A stretch of 64,000 bases of DNA from Rudanella paleaurantiibacter (GTDB lineage: Bacteria > Bacteroidota > Bacteroidia > Cytophagales > Spirosomataceae), in the NCBI RefSeq assembly GCF_009184635.1, contig NZ_WELI01000009.1, forward strand, positions 124,001-188,000. The letters are read 5' to 3'. Both the position numbers and the translations under genes were made by a program. Shown piece after piece: positions 34,882 through 42,633 of this stretch. Position 1 is the first letter of the stretch. Each line of letters opens with the position of its first letter. The notes below the pieces were generated by a model. That model was not told the DNA's origin and did no database searches. It worked only from the letters and a program-made list of their open reading frames with translations.

Positions 34882-37044
34882 ATGAAAACGACTTCAACAT
34901 CTCGCCGTGATTTCCTAAAAGTCGCGGCTACGGTAAGCGGTGGCTTGTGGCTTGGTTTCAACTGGCAAACCGCCGACGCCAACGCGCTGCCACTCACCGC
35001 CCTTGATGCCGCCGGCCTGGCCGACGCTCCCCATAACTTCAACAGTTTTATTTCAATTGGTACCGATGGCCTTATCACCATCTTCTCGCCCAACCCCGAA
35101 GTAGGGCAAGGTATCAAAACGGCCTTCCCGATGGTGGTAGCCGACGAGCTGGATGCCGACTGGGCCCGCGTGCGGGTCGAACAGGCTCCGCTCGACACCA
35201 AGCGGTTCGAGCGGCAGGCCGCCGGGGGATCGCAATCGCTGCGCCACTCCTGGACCCGGCTCCGGCAGGCTGGCGCTACCGCCCGCCAAATGCTGGTTGA
35301 GACAGCGGCCGCCCGCTGGAATGTACCGGCTTCGGAATGTACCACCGACAAGGCCGTGGTGTTCCACAAAGCCTCTAACCGGAAAGTGAGCTACGGCGAA
35401 CTGGCGACCGATGCCGCCAAACGGCCCGTGCCCACCAACGTGACGCTCAAAACCCCGAAGCAGTTTACGATTATCGGCAAAAACATGCCGAACGTCGATA
35501 ACAAGGAGATTCTGACCGGCAAGCCCATCTACGGCATCGACTTCTACCGCGAAGGAATGTTGTTTGCTATGGTGCAACGTCCCCCGGCGTTTGGGCTGAA
35601 ACTGAAATCAGTGGATGCCGCTGCGGCCAAGGCCATGCCGGGCGTGACTGACATAGTTACGCTCAAAAACGGCGTAGCAGTCGTCGGAAAGAATACCTGG
35701 GCGGTGAAAAAAGCCCGCGAAAAACTGAAAGTTGAGTGGGAGAAAATTAACCCTGATGCGCCCCTCGATAGTACCGAAGGCTTTGACCGGCAATTCAAAG
35801 AGCTGCTCGACAAGCCGGGCACTGTGCGCCGGAAAGACGGTGATCCCGATGCCGCCTTTGCCTCGGCCGCCCGCATCATCAAAGCCGAATATCAGTGCCC
35901 CATGCTGGCCCACAGCCCGCTGGAGCCGATGAATTTCTTTGCCCACGTACGGCCCGACGGCGTGGAGCTGGTAGGCTCTACTCAAACCCCCGAACGCGCC
36001 CGCAACGACGTAGCCAAGCTGTTGGGTGTGGCTCCCGAAACGGTGAGCGTCAACATGACCCGCATGGGAGGAGGCTTTGGCCGCCGGTTGCAGGCCGACT
36101 TTGCCGTTGAAGCCGCCGAGGTATCAAGCCTGGTAAAGGCTCCGGTGAAGGTAATCTGGACCCGTGAAGACGATATGAACGGAGGTAGCTACCGCCCGGC
36201 CTGCCGCTACCGGTTCGAGGCCGCTTTGGACAAAGACAACAACCTGATTGGCTACAAGCTGCGGGGTGTGGGCGTTAACGTGGCCAACTCGACCCGCGAA
36301 GACAACTTCCCGGCCGGCGCTGTACCGAACCTGCTTATCGACTCGCACGACGTTAAGTCGCCCGTAACTACCTGGGCCTGGCGGGCTCCAATTACCAACT
36401 TCCTGGCGTTTGCCGAGCAGGCGTTTCTGGACGAAGTGGCCGCTGCCGCTGGCAAAGACCCGATTCAGTTCCGGCTGGATTTGTTCGCGAAGGCAAAATC
36501 GTCGCCAACGGGAGCCGTTAAATACGAAGTCGACCGGATGGAAGCCGTAACGCGGCTCGTAGCCGAAAAGAGCAACTGGGGTAAAAACCCGTCTGTAAAG
36601 CAAGGCTTCAGCGTGTATTTCTCGCACAACTCGTACGTAGCTCAGGTAGCCGAAGTGGTGCAGAAAAACGGTAAGCCGGTTCTCCAGAAAATTCACGCTG
36701 CGGCCGACTGTGGCGTGGTGGTAAGCCGGAGCGGTGCTCTGCAACAGATGAAAGGCGGGGTAGTCGACGGGTTAGGCCACGCGCTTTACGGCAAGCTGAC
36801 CCTCAAGGACGGTGCCGCCGAGCAACGGAACTTCGACGCCTTCCGGCTTATTCGGATGAACGAGGTGCCCGATGTAGAGGTGTACTTCGTTGAGAACGAG
36901 AAAGACCCCTCTGGTTTGGGTGAGCCCGCCTTACCGCCAACCGGAGCAGCCGTAGCCAACGCGATGTTCAAAGCAACCGGTACCCGGCTCTACAATCAGC
37001 CGTTTGCCGAGCAGCCCGGTAGCCCCTGGAAACAGAATATGTAG
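34882..37044 (+). CDS. iorB: Isoquinoline 1-oxidoreductase-type molybdenum subunit
   Basis: 720 residues from the ATG at 34882, chosen because it gives a classic Tat signal (MKTTSTSRRDFLKVAATVSGG). Molybdopterin-binding domains: MGGGFGRR, CPMLAHSPLEPMN, RLNAxx-type blocks and the C-terminal DPSGLGEPALPPTGAAVANA with the catalytic Glu. Together with the [2Fe-2S] subunit it should hydroxylate an N-heterocycle or aldehyde in the periplasm. No cytochrome or XdhC gene is adjacent; a MocA-like cytidylyltransferase lies at 52999-53601. A strong terminator follows. Confidence 0.9.
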   Translation: MKTTSTSRRDFLKVAATVSGGLWLGFNWQTADANALPLTALDAAGLADAPHNFNSFISIGTDGLITIFSPNPEVGQGIKTAFPMVVADELDADWARVRVEQAPLDTKRFERQAAGGSQSLRHSWTRLRQAGATARQMLVETAAARWNVPASECTTDKAVVFHKASNRKVSYGELATDAAKRPVPTNVTLKTPKQFTIIGKNMPNVDNKEILTGKPIYGIDFYREGMLFAMVQRPPAFGLKLKSVDAAAAKAMPGVTDIVTLKNGVAVVGKNTWAVKKAREKLKVEWEKINPDAPLDSTEGFDRQFKELLDKPGTVRRKDGDPDAAFASAARIIKAEYQCPMLAHSPLEPMNFFAHVRPDGVELVGSTQTPERARNDVAKLLGVAPETVSVNMTRMGGGFGRRLQADFAVEAAEVSSLVKAPVKVIWTREDDMNGGSYRPACRYRFEAALDKDNNLIGYKLRGVGVNVANSTREDNFPAGAVPNLLIDSHDVKSPVTTWAWRAPITNFLAFAEQAFLDEVAAAAGKDPIQFRLDLFAKAKSSPTGAVKYEVDRMEAVTRLVAEKSNWGKNPSVKQGFSVYFSHNSYVAQVAEVVQKNGKPVLQKIHAAADCGVVVSRSGALQQMKGGVVDGLGHALYGKLTLKDGAAEQRNFDAFRLIRMNEVPDVEVYFVENEKDPSGLGEPALPPTGAAVANAMFKATGTRLYNQPFAEQPGSPWKQNM

Positions 37045-37082
37045 GGTTTACCAGTCCTGTACACCGGCGATTTATTATCAAG

Positions 37083-37120
37083 CCCCCGAACCGTTCATAG
37101 CAAATGGTTCGGGGGTTTTT
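37083..37120 (+). terminator. Terminator of iorB
   Basis: CCCCCGAACC (37083-37092) pairs with GGTTCGGGGG (37106-37115), 10 bp, then five T. It separates the ior genes from the next cluster. Confidence 0.9.
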
Positions 37121-37166
37121 CGTAAAATCGTGTAGTATTGCCTTGTCTAACAACCACAAGACCAGC

Positions 37167-37889
37167 ATGCCAGAACCCGAAAAAAGCCTTGGGCAGAAGA
37201 TTCTGAGCTTCTTTGTCAAAGATGAATCCGCTCCCCGAACGGATGTTTCCGGAACGGATGTTCCCGGAACAACCGGAGCGGGGGTACCCTTACCCGGCAC
37301 ACAGCCCCCAGCCTCTCAAACGGCCCCAAGCACCGCCCGCCCAGTTGCAAACGGTGCACCCGGAGAAATTGATGCAAAATTTGCCGACCACTTTACAGAA
37401 GTGCTGTCGAAAGCCAACGTGCCTGGCCCTGACTACTTCGAGTTTCGGGAAACGCTCCGTAACCTGGCCGACCTGGGCCTGCCCGAAGACAAGCGGTATC
37501 AGGCAGCCTGGGCCTCGTTTAAAGCCATTGCGGGCAATGTTGACGTAGCCATGCTGACATCGACCGCTAACGGGTATCTGACCGCGCTCAATGCCGACCG
37601 GGAGCTGTTTTTGAAAAGCGTTGAAACGGCGCTGAACGAGCGGGTGGGCGGGTTGCAGAACGAGCAAAAAGCCCTTCTGGCCGACAACGAGGCCATTGCC
37701 AAGCAAATTGCCGAACTACAAAAACGGCAGCAGGCCAACAACGACCGGCTTTCGAACATCGGTGGAGAAATTGCCGAACAAAGCACCAAGCTGACCCAGA
37801 ACCGCAACAACTTTGAGGTTACCTACGCCAGCTTCACGGAGCAGATCAAACACGACGTATCCAAGATTCAAACGTACCTTACTCAATGA
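37167..37889 (+). CDS. Coiled-coil protein, first gene of an unnamed four-gene cluster
   Basis: 240 residues from the ATG at 37167 (MPEPEKSLGQKILSFFV), which follows the terminator; an in-frame ATG at 37104 lies within that terminator hairpin and is rejected. N-terminal amphipathic piece, then a Pro/Thr/Gly linker (about 22-62), a helical domain (about 65-150: GPDYFEFRETLRNLADLGLPEDKRYQAAWASF) and a long coiled-coil (about 155-225: LQNEQKALLADNEAIAKQIAELQKRQQ). No signal or membrane helix, so probably cytoplasmic. I do not recognise the family. Three further genes follow in the same direction. Confidence 0.7.
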   Translation: MPEPEKSLGQKILSFFVKDESAPRTDVSGTDVPGTTGAGVPLPGTQPPASQTAPSTARPVANGAPGEIDAKFADHFTEVLSKANVPGPDYFEFRETLRNLADLGLPEDKRYQAAWASFKAIAGNVDVAMLTSTANGYLTALNADRELFLKSVETALNERVGGLQNEQKALLADNEAIAKQIAELQKRQQANNDRLSNIGGEIAEQSTKLTQNRNNFEVTYASFTEQIKHDVSKIQTYLTQ

Positions 37890-37969
37890 GCGAATTAGTG
37901 AATGAGTGAATGCCTGTCCGCACTCAACCCCTTCATTCGCTAATTCACTCAATCACTCAATCACTCATT
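37888..37969 (+). repeat. Self-similar hairpin spacer a
   Basis: GAGCGAATTAGTGAATG (37888-37904) pairs with CATTCGCTAATTCACTC (37934-37950) with one mismatch and one wobble. The whole spacer is built from GAGTGAAT-like units and their inverse. It fills the gap between two co-directional genes. Confidence 0.7.
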
Positions 37970-37973
37970 AACT

Positions 37974-38996
37974 ATGGCAACCCCTGACTTTTCTCAACTT
38001 GGTGGCAACACCTCAACCGACGCCGACAAACGGTCGTTCTGGAGCCGCCCCGAAGGCGTAGCAGGCATGATTTTTCTGCTGGCCCTGGGTGGTGTGTTTT
38101 TGTACCGCATCAACGATATTCTCGAATGGCTCATCCGGGTCACCGAGAATACGCTGTACCTCGGCGGGCTTTTGGCTGCACTGGCGCTGGTTATCTTCCT
38201 GATTACGAGCAAAGACGTCAGAACCGGCGTATTCTTCCTGTTCAAATCGCTGATGCGTACGCTCACGGGCACCATCATCCAGTTGAACCCCATCGCAATC
38301 ATGAAAATCTACATCGACGACCTAAAAGACAAGCGGGAAAAGATGCAGGGACAGATCAACACGCTGGCGGGTCAGTTGGTGAAGCTGAACAAGAAGATCA
38401 ACGAGAACAACGAGCTTATCAAGCAGAAGTTTGCCGAGGCCAACAAAGCCAACTCCATGACCGACCGGCCCGGTATGAAAGAGGCTGCTTCTCTGGCGAC
38501 GATGGAAGGCGCGGGCCTGCAAGAGATGAACCAGAAGCTGTTGCCCCTGCAACGCAATATGAAAACCGTGCTTGAGTTCATGGAAAAAGTGAACAAGAGC
38601 GCCGAGTACATTATCAAAGAAACCGAAATCAAGGTCCGGCTGAAAGAAACCGAGTACCAGATTGTTAAAGAAAGCTCCAGCGCCCTCAAAACGGCCGTCA
38701 GCATCTTCAAAGGCGACCCCGACAAGAAGTTCTACTTCGACGAGTCGATGGAGTATATTCAGGACGACATGAGCAAAAAGCTGGGCGAGATGAAGCGGGC
38801 TATGGACCTCTCCATGGACTTTATCAACGGCGTTGATATTCAAAACGGTATCTTGTCAGATAAAGGCCAAAGTATGCTCGAAGCGTACAACAAAGGGGAG
38901 TTTAAGCTCATCAGCCTCGACGCCCCGGCCCCCGAATCCACTCCCCGCCTTGCCAACCCGCCAAAAGACCAAAACTATAAAAACCTGCTCGAATAA
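37974..38996 (+). CDS. Membrane coiled-coil protein of the four-gene cluster
   Basis: 340 residues. Two membrane helices (about 28-46 GVAGMIFLLALGGVFLYRI and 57-80 TLYLGGLLAALALVIFLIT) are followed by an amphipathic stretch (TGVFFLFKSLMRTLTGTIIQLNPIAIM). Long coiled-coils run about 105-250, with Lys/Glu/Gln-rich heptads (KREKMQGQINTLAGQLVKLNKK). The tail is short and Pro-rich. No family name is known to me; the shape recalls PspA-like or telluride-resistance-type partners only in general. The loops suggest that the large part is cytoplasmic. Neighbours on both sides form the cluster. Confidence 0.75.
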   Translation: MATPDFSQLGGNTSTDADKRSFWSRPEGVAGMIFLLALGGVFLYRINDILEWLIRVTENTLYLGGLLAALALVIFLITSKDVRTGVFFLFKSLMRTLTGTIIQLNPIAIMKIYIDDLKDKREKMQGQINTLAGQLVKLNKKINENNELIKQKFAEANKANSMTDRPGMKEAASLATMEGAGLQEMNQKLLPLQRNMKTVLEFMEKVNKSAEYIIKETEIKVRLKETEYQIVKESSSALKTAVSIFKGDPDKKFYFDESMEYIQDDMSKKLGEMKRAMDLSMDFINGVDIQNGILSDKGQSMLEAYNKGEFKLISLDAPAPESTPRLANPPKDQNYKNLLE

Positions 38997-39000
38997 AGAG

Positions 39001-39070
39001 TGAATGAGTGAGCTGACGCAAGCAGCTTGCAAACAATTCACTCAATCACTCATTCATCCAATCACTCATT
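39001..39070 (+). repeat. Self-similar hairpin spacer b
   Basis: TGAATGAGTGA (39001-39011) pairs with TCACTCATTCA (39046-39056); a small inner hairpin GCTG/CAGC (39012-39015, 39023-39026) sits in the loop. Further copies of the inverse unit follow up to 39070. Confidence 0.7.
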
Positions 39071-39074
39071 GTCT

Positions 39075-40148
39075 ATGCAACGCTTAACCACCGCCGGAAG
39101 GCTCCTGATTACGGCCATTGTGCTGGCCGCCCTTTACTTTGGATTTAAAGCCCTTGGGGGTAACGAATGGCTCCAGAATATGCGGGGCAAGCAAGCTACC
39201 GAACAGGCTGGCACCTCTACCGAAACGGCTGACAATGGCTCACCTAGCCTTCCGGGCAATGACGAAGCCACCTCGACCGCTACCGACGAGGCTTCGGACA
39301 ACGGCAGCGGCTCCTCATCGTCGGCTTCCGACAGTGGCCCCCGGCCCGCGTTCTCTTACACCGCCCCTGAGCCCGTCAACGGTAAACTGAAAGGCGTAGT
39401 AGAACTGGGTGCGAGTGGGTTCAACTCGTTCATTGTCCGTATTGACGATCAGAAGCGCTGGAAACTCGAAAAAGCGGATTTTGGCAACAGCCTGGTGCTC
39501 GAAAATATGGCCACCGATCAGGACGTACGCGAGGGGCTCAAAAAGTACATCGGCAACATGCTCGACTACGGGGTGGGTGGCCGCGATATTCAGTTTGTGG
39601 TCAGTTCGGGGGCTATCAAGGCCGATAATACCCAAAAGATTATTCGGGCGCTTAAGTCGCTCAACTACGTGGTAAATACCGTAACCCCGGAGCAGGAAGG
39701 CCGTTTGGCCCTGCGGTCGGTGCTGCCGTCGGACTTCGACGAAAATGCCTTTGTGGTGGATATTGGCTCGGGTAACACCAAAATTTCGTGGCGCAATGGG
39801 GGTTCGGTGCAGGCACTGGAGACCCACGGTTCCAAGTATTTCCAGAACGGAATCGACGATGCGCAGGTAGCGCAGGAGGTAGCCGCCAAAGCCAAGCAGA
39901 TTCCGGCGGGTCAGCGCAAAACGGCCTTCATCATCGGTGGTATTCCGTTTGAGCTCGCCAAACAGGTTCGGAACGGTAAAGAGCGCTACACGGTACTCAA
40001 AGCCCCCGCCGACTACACGGGCGAAAACGCCAAGCAAAAAGCGGGTCTGGTGATTTACAAAGCCATTGCCGACGCTACGGGCTGTCAGCAGTTCGTATTC
40101 GACTGGGACGCCAACTTCACGATCGGGTATTTGCTAACCTTAAAATAG
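39075..40148 (+). CDS. Membrane-anchored Ppx/GppA-like (actin-fold) protein
   Basis: 357 residues from the ATG at 39075. One membrane helix (about 8-28) follows a short basic start, then a Ser/Asp/Glu/Thr-rich linker of about 75 residues. The C-terminal 250 residues match the Ppx/GppA layout in order: VVELGASGFNSFIVRID (phosphate loop 1), FVVSSGAIKADNTQKIIRALKS, VNTVTPEQEGRLALRSV (the family's Glu-Glu-Ala-Arg block, one Glu kept) and FVVDIGSGNTKISW (phosphate loop 2). So it probably binds ATP, polyphosphate or (p)ppGpp. By the positive-inside rule the domain would be outside the cytoplasm, which is odd for an ATP-binding fold. Activity is not proven. Confidence 0.7.
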   Translation: MQRLTTAGRLLITAIVLAALYFGFKALGGNEWLQNMRGKQATEQAGTSTETADNGSPSLPGNDEATSTATDEASDNGSGSSSSASDSGPRPAFSYTAPEPVNGKLKGVVELGASGFNSFIVRIDDQKRWKLEKADFGNSLVLENMATDQDVREGLKKYIGNMLDYGVGGRDIQFVVSSGAIKADNTQKIIRALKSLNYVVNTVTPEQEGRLALRSVLPSDFDENAFVVDIGSGNTKISWRNGGSVQALETHGSKYFQNGIDDAQVAQEVAAKAKQIPAGQRKTAFIIGGIPFELAKQVRNGKERYTVLKAPADYTGENAKQKAGLVIYKAIADATGCQQFVFDWDANFTIGYLLTLK

Positions 40149-40223
40149 GAGTGAGGAGTAAGGAGATAGGAGTGAGAAGGGCTGACGCATAGGTTTCTCC
40201 TCACTCCTACCTACTCACTCCTA
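40146..40223 (+). repeat. Self-similar hairpin spacer c
   Basis: TAGGAGTGAG (40146-40155) pairs with CTCACTCCTA (40214-40223), and a second copy TAGGAGTGAG (40167-40176) with CTCACTCCTA (40200-40209): a two-tier hairpin. The stop codon of the preceding gene is the first TAG of the arm. The sequence unit differs from spacers a and b, the design does not. Confidence 0.75.
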
Positions 40224-40235
40224 CTTCCTTCGCTT

Positions 40236-40739
40236 ATGACCCTCTTTGACTTCTTTCAATTCATTACGGCGCACGCAGGTGTGGCCGTTCTTTTTTGGGT
40301 AGCCGTGCCAGCGGTTACGTTTCTGGTCAATCTGTGGTCAGGTACCACGGCTGAGGAAATCTGGCGGTGGCGTTATGTGTATGCGGTATTGGTGTACACA
40401 GCCGCCATTCCAGGTGTTTTTGCCGTGACGCTCAACATCTACCTGTTTCTGTTTGAGCGGCAGAGCATCTGGACAATGAACCTTGCGCTTCAGGTACTCC
40501 CCATTCTGACAATGGTTGGGACACTGATGCTCATTCGGCAAAAAATTCCGTTCGGGTACGTGCCGGGTTTCGGCAAGCTGTCGGGCTTTCTGACCCTCAT
40601 TGCCGCCCTCATCGGGCTGATGTGGTTTTTCGACCGGCTGCGGCTCGTGGCCTTTACCTATGTGCCGTTTGTGTACATCGTGGTGGGCTTTGTGGGCGTA
40701 CTGGTACTTATCCGGTTTGCGTGGAGCAAGATGTTCTGA
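40236..40739 (+). CDS. Multi-pass membrane protein, last gene of the four-gene cluster
   Basis: 167 residues with five hydrophobic segments (about 15-32, 48-72, 84-99, 111-130, 135-160). Polar motif GTTAEEIWRWRYVYAVLVYTAAIPGVFAVTLNIYLFLF between helices one and two. No family known to me. It closes the cluster of four and ends before a perfect palindrome shared with the convergent mannosidase gene. A role with the Ppx-like protein is guessed only from order and direction. Confidence 0.7.
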   Translation: MTLFDFFQFITAHAGVAVLFWVAVPAVTFLVNLWSGTTAEEIWRWRYVYAVLVYTAAIPGVFAVTLNIYLFLFERQSIWTMNLALQVLPILTMVGTLMLIRQKIPFGYVPGFGKLSGFLTLIAALIGLMWFFDRLRLVAFTYVPFVYIVVGFVGVLVLIRFAWSKMF

Positions 40740-40760
40740 GAGGCAAATAGGACGATACAA

Positions 40761-40797
40761 AAACGAGGTGGCAGGATTCGAACCTGCCACCTCGTTT
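40761..40797. terminator. Palindromic terminator carrying a tRNA T-loop-like tip
   Basis: Positions 40761-40775 and 40783-40797 pair in 15 bp around the 7-nt loop ATTCGAA. On the minus strand the tip reads GGCAGGTTCGAATCCTGCC, a textbook T-arm. A-run and T-run flank it on both sides, so it can end both convergent genes (stops at 40739 and 40825). Confidence 0.75.
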
Positions 40798-40824
40798 GAT
40801 GTAATCGGTATTGAGCGTTTGCCG

Positions 40825-42240
40825 CTACCCCAGCAAAGCCGGTCGCTCGTTGAACGTTTTGAGCACCAGTTCACCGAAGATAGTATTGGCCCATGCAAAC
40901 CACTTGCGGGTAAACCTGGTCGCGTCGTCTTTATGGAATGATTCGTGCATGAAGCCCGTACCTCCGTGCGTTTGCCGGAGCGTGGTAAGACACTGCCGAA
41001 TTTCGGCGGGGTCGGTGGTGGTAAGGCCCCGAATTACGATGCTTAATGGCCAAATCATATCCATCCCCGCGTGCGGCCCACCAATTCCTTCACCGGCTTT
41101 GCCCCGGAAAAAGAACGGATTTTCGGTACTCAAGAGCATCCGGCGGGTGTTTTGGTAAATGGGGTCGGTAGTTTTTACAGCTCCCAGATAGGGCAACGAT
41201 AGCAGACTCGGGATGTTGGCATCGTCCATGAGGTTGAAGCTGCCAAAGCCGTTCACCTCGTAGGCATACACCTTCCCGAAGCGCGGATGCGTTGTTACGG
41301 CATACTGTTTCAGGGCCGTGTCGACCTCTGTCGCCAGGGCCAGCGCATCGGTCCGCAACGAGCCCCCGATGTTCAGGGTCTGGCACAATTCGGCCAGTTG
41401 CCGGAGCGATACCAACGCAAAGAAGTTGGCCGGAATCAGGTACGGAAAAATGGTGGCATCGTCGCTCGGCCGGAACATGGAGCAAATCAGACCGTTGGGC
41501 CGAACCGGATAGCCATACCCGCCCAGGGGCACCCCATCGGTAGCCCAGGTGGTCCGGCGCTCAAATTTGTACGGGCCATTGCCGGTTTTACGCTGTTGCT
41601 CCCGGAACGTTCGGATCACCAGCCGCATCGCCTGCTGCCAGTCGGCGTCGAAAGGCCGGGCGTCGCCGGTCGTTTTGTGGTAATGGTACGCCAGCCGGAT
41701 GGGGTAGCAAAGACTGTCGATCTCCCATTTGCGCTCATGCAGGCCGGGCTTCATGTCGGTCACATCGTCTTTCCACTCACCTACCCGCGTCTGCTCTTTG
41801 TAAAACGCGTTGGCATAAGGATCGTAATTGATACAGCGGGTTTGCCGCCGGATTACCCCCTCAATCAACTGCCGCAGCGGCTCATCCTGCTTCATCAGGG
41901 GTAGGTAAGGCCACACCTGCGCCGTTGAGTCGCGGAGCCACATGGCGTCGATGTCGCCCGTGATTACGTAGGTGTCGGGTTTACCGTTGACCATCTCGAA
42001 GTCGACGGTGGTATCCAGCGTATTGGGGAAGCAGTTTTCAAAAAGCCAGGCTAATTCGGAGTTGCCAGCCTTGCCTTTTACGGCCCGGATGGTGGCTTCA
42101 ACAGCTGCGCTTTTGAATTTCCGGCTCGATTCGGGCACACGCACTACCGGAAACGAAGACTCCGAGCCACCAAGCGACGGTTTGGTAAACAGAACGGCTG
42201 AACTCAGCGCGGCATTTTGCAAAAAAAGACGACGATTCAT
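40825..42240 (-). CDS. Secreted GH125 exo-alpha-mannosidase-like glycosidase
   Basis: 471 residues from the ATG at 42240 (MNRRLFLQNAALSSAVLF), a Tat-like or Sec signal. GH125 family blocks: TYVITGDIDAMWLRDSTAQVWPYL, DPYANAFY, DMKPGLHERKWEIDSLCYPIRLAYHY, MFRPSDDATIFPYLIPANFF, NLMDDANIPSLLSLPYLG and GGTGFMHESFHKDDATRFTRKWFAWANTIFGEL. The family hydrolyses alpha-1,6-mannosides with inversion, without metal. In Bacteroidota it serves yeast-mannan or N-glycan use. No SusCD pair is in the window; the gene is alone. Confidence 0.92.
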   Translation of the reverse strand: MNRRLFLQNAALSSAVLFTKPSLGGSESSFPVVRVPESSRKFKSAAVEATIRAVKGKAGNSELAWLFENCFPNTLDTTVDFEMVNGKPDTYVITGDIDAMWLRDSTAQVWPYLPLMKQDEPLRQLIEGVIRRQTRCINYDPYANAFYKEQTRVGEWKDDVTDMKPGLHERKWEIDSLCYPIRLAYHYHKTTGDARPFDADWQQAMRLVIRTFREQQRKTGNGPYKFERRTTWATDGVPLGGYGYPVRPNGLICSMFRPSDDATIFPYLIPANFFALVSLRQLAELCQTLNIGGSLRTDALALATEVDTALKQYAVTTHPRFGKVYAYEVNGFGSFNLMDDANIPSLLSLPYLGAVKTTDPIYQNTRRMLLSTENPFFFRGKAGEGIGGPHAGMDMIWPLSIVIRGLTTTDPAEIRQCLTTLRQTHGGTGFMHESFHKDDATRFTRKWFAWANTIFGELVLKTFNERPALLG

Positions 42241-42324
42241 ATTGACGAATTGGAACCCCACGGCCACTCACCGCCCGTTGGGTCTGCAATATTAAGAACA
42301 GAGTGAGTTACGAGAAAAGGCTGA

Positions 42325-42353
42325 CCAAAAACCGGAGCGCCGGCCGCCATAAA
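42325..42353 (-). repeat. 29-nt dispersed repeat, copy 1
   Basis: Exact inverse of 44421-44449. The core CCGGAGCGCCGGCCGCC can form small hairpins. Both copies are flanked by ACTAAAAACC-type sequence or its inverse. Confidence 0.75.
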
Positions 42354-42404
42354 CTAAAAACCACAAACCACGGGTGTAGGACAAGTTTGCCAACCGTTCT
42401 TTCA

Positions 42405-42502
42405 ACCACCCCCCGGCCCCCTCCTTGAACTAAGGAGGGGGAGCCGATGAAGGCCCCTTTTCTGCTCCCCCTCCTGTTTTTAGGAGGGGGCCGGGGGGTG
42501 GT
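42405..42502. repeat. MITE-like element with 21-bp perfect terminal inverted repeats (copy 2)
   Basis: 42405-42425 is the exact inverse of 42482-42502. The left arm continues into the hairpin CCTCCTTGAACTAAGGAGG that also occurs twice in the element at 30561-30776. No coding capacity; no target-site duplication that I can be sure of. Confidence 0.85.
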
Positions 42503-42620
42503 GTTTCCAGATTAACGTGAATTATGACCTTATCACTCAATACCGCTACCCTCCAAAAACCATGAACCAAAAACTATAAACCATAAACCACCCACCACCC
42601 CAACAAGCAATTCTGCCGAT

Positions 42621-42628
42621 TATCTTTG
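42621..42628 (+). promoter_or_regulatory. -7 box of the PepSY gene
   Basis: TATCTTTG matches TAnnTTTG, 5 nt before the ATG at 42634; the transcript would be nearly leaderless. No clear -33 TTG. Confidence 0.45.
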
Positions 42629-42633
42629 CCGAT

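Larger units (their letters stand above)
42241..42633. other. Repeat-rich intergenic region
   Basis: No gene. It carries one half of a 29-nt dispersed inverted repeat, a 98-bp MITE-like element and AAACCATAAACCAC-type unit repeats (42345-42370, 42555-42590). Confidence 0.5.

Noticed and set aside
37104-37166. Longer start at 37104 for the first cluster gene
   Set aside because: This ATG lies within the iorB terminator hairpin, in its loop-proximal arm.
40761-40797. tRNA gene from the T-arm-like sequence
   Set aside because: No D arm, anticodon arm or acceptor at the right distance; flanks pair with each other as a simple hairpin.
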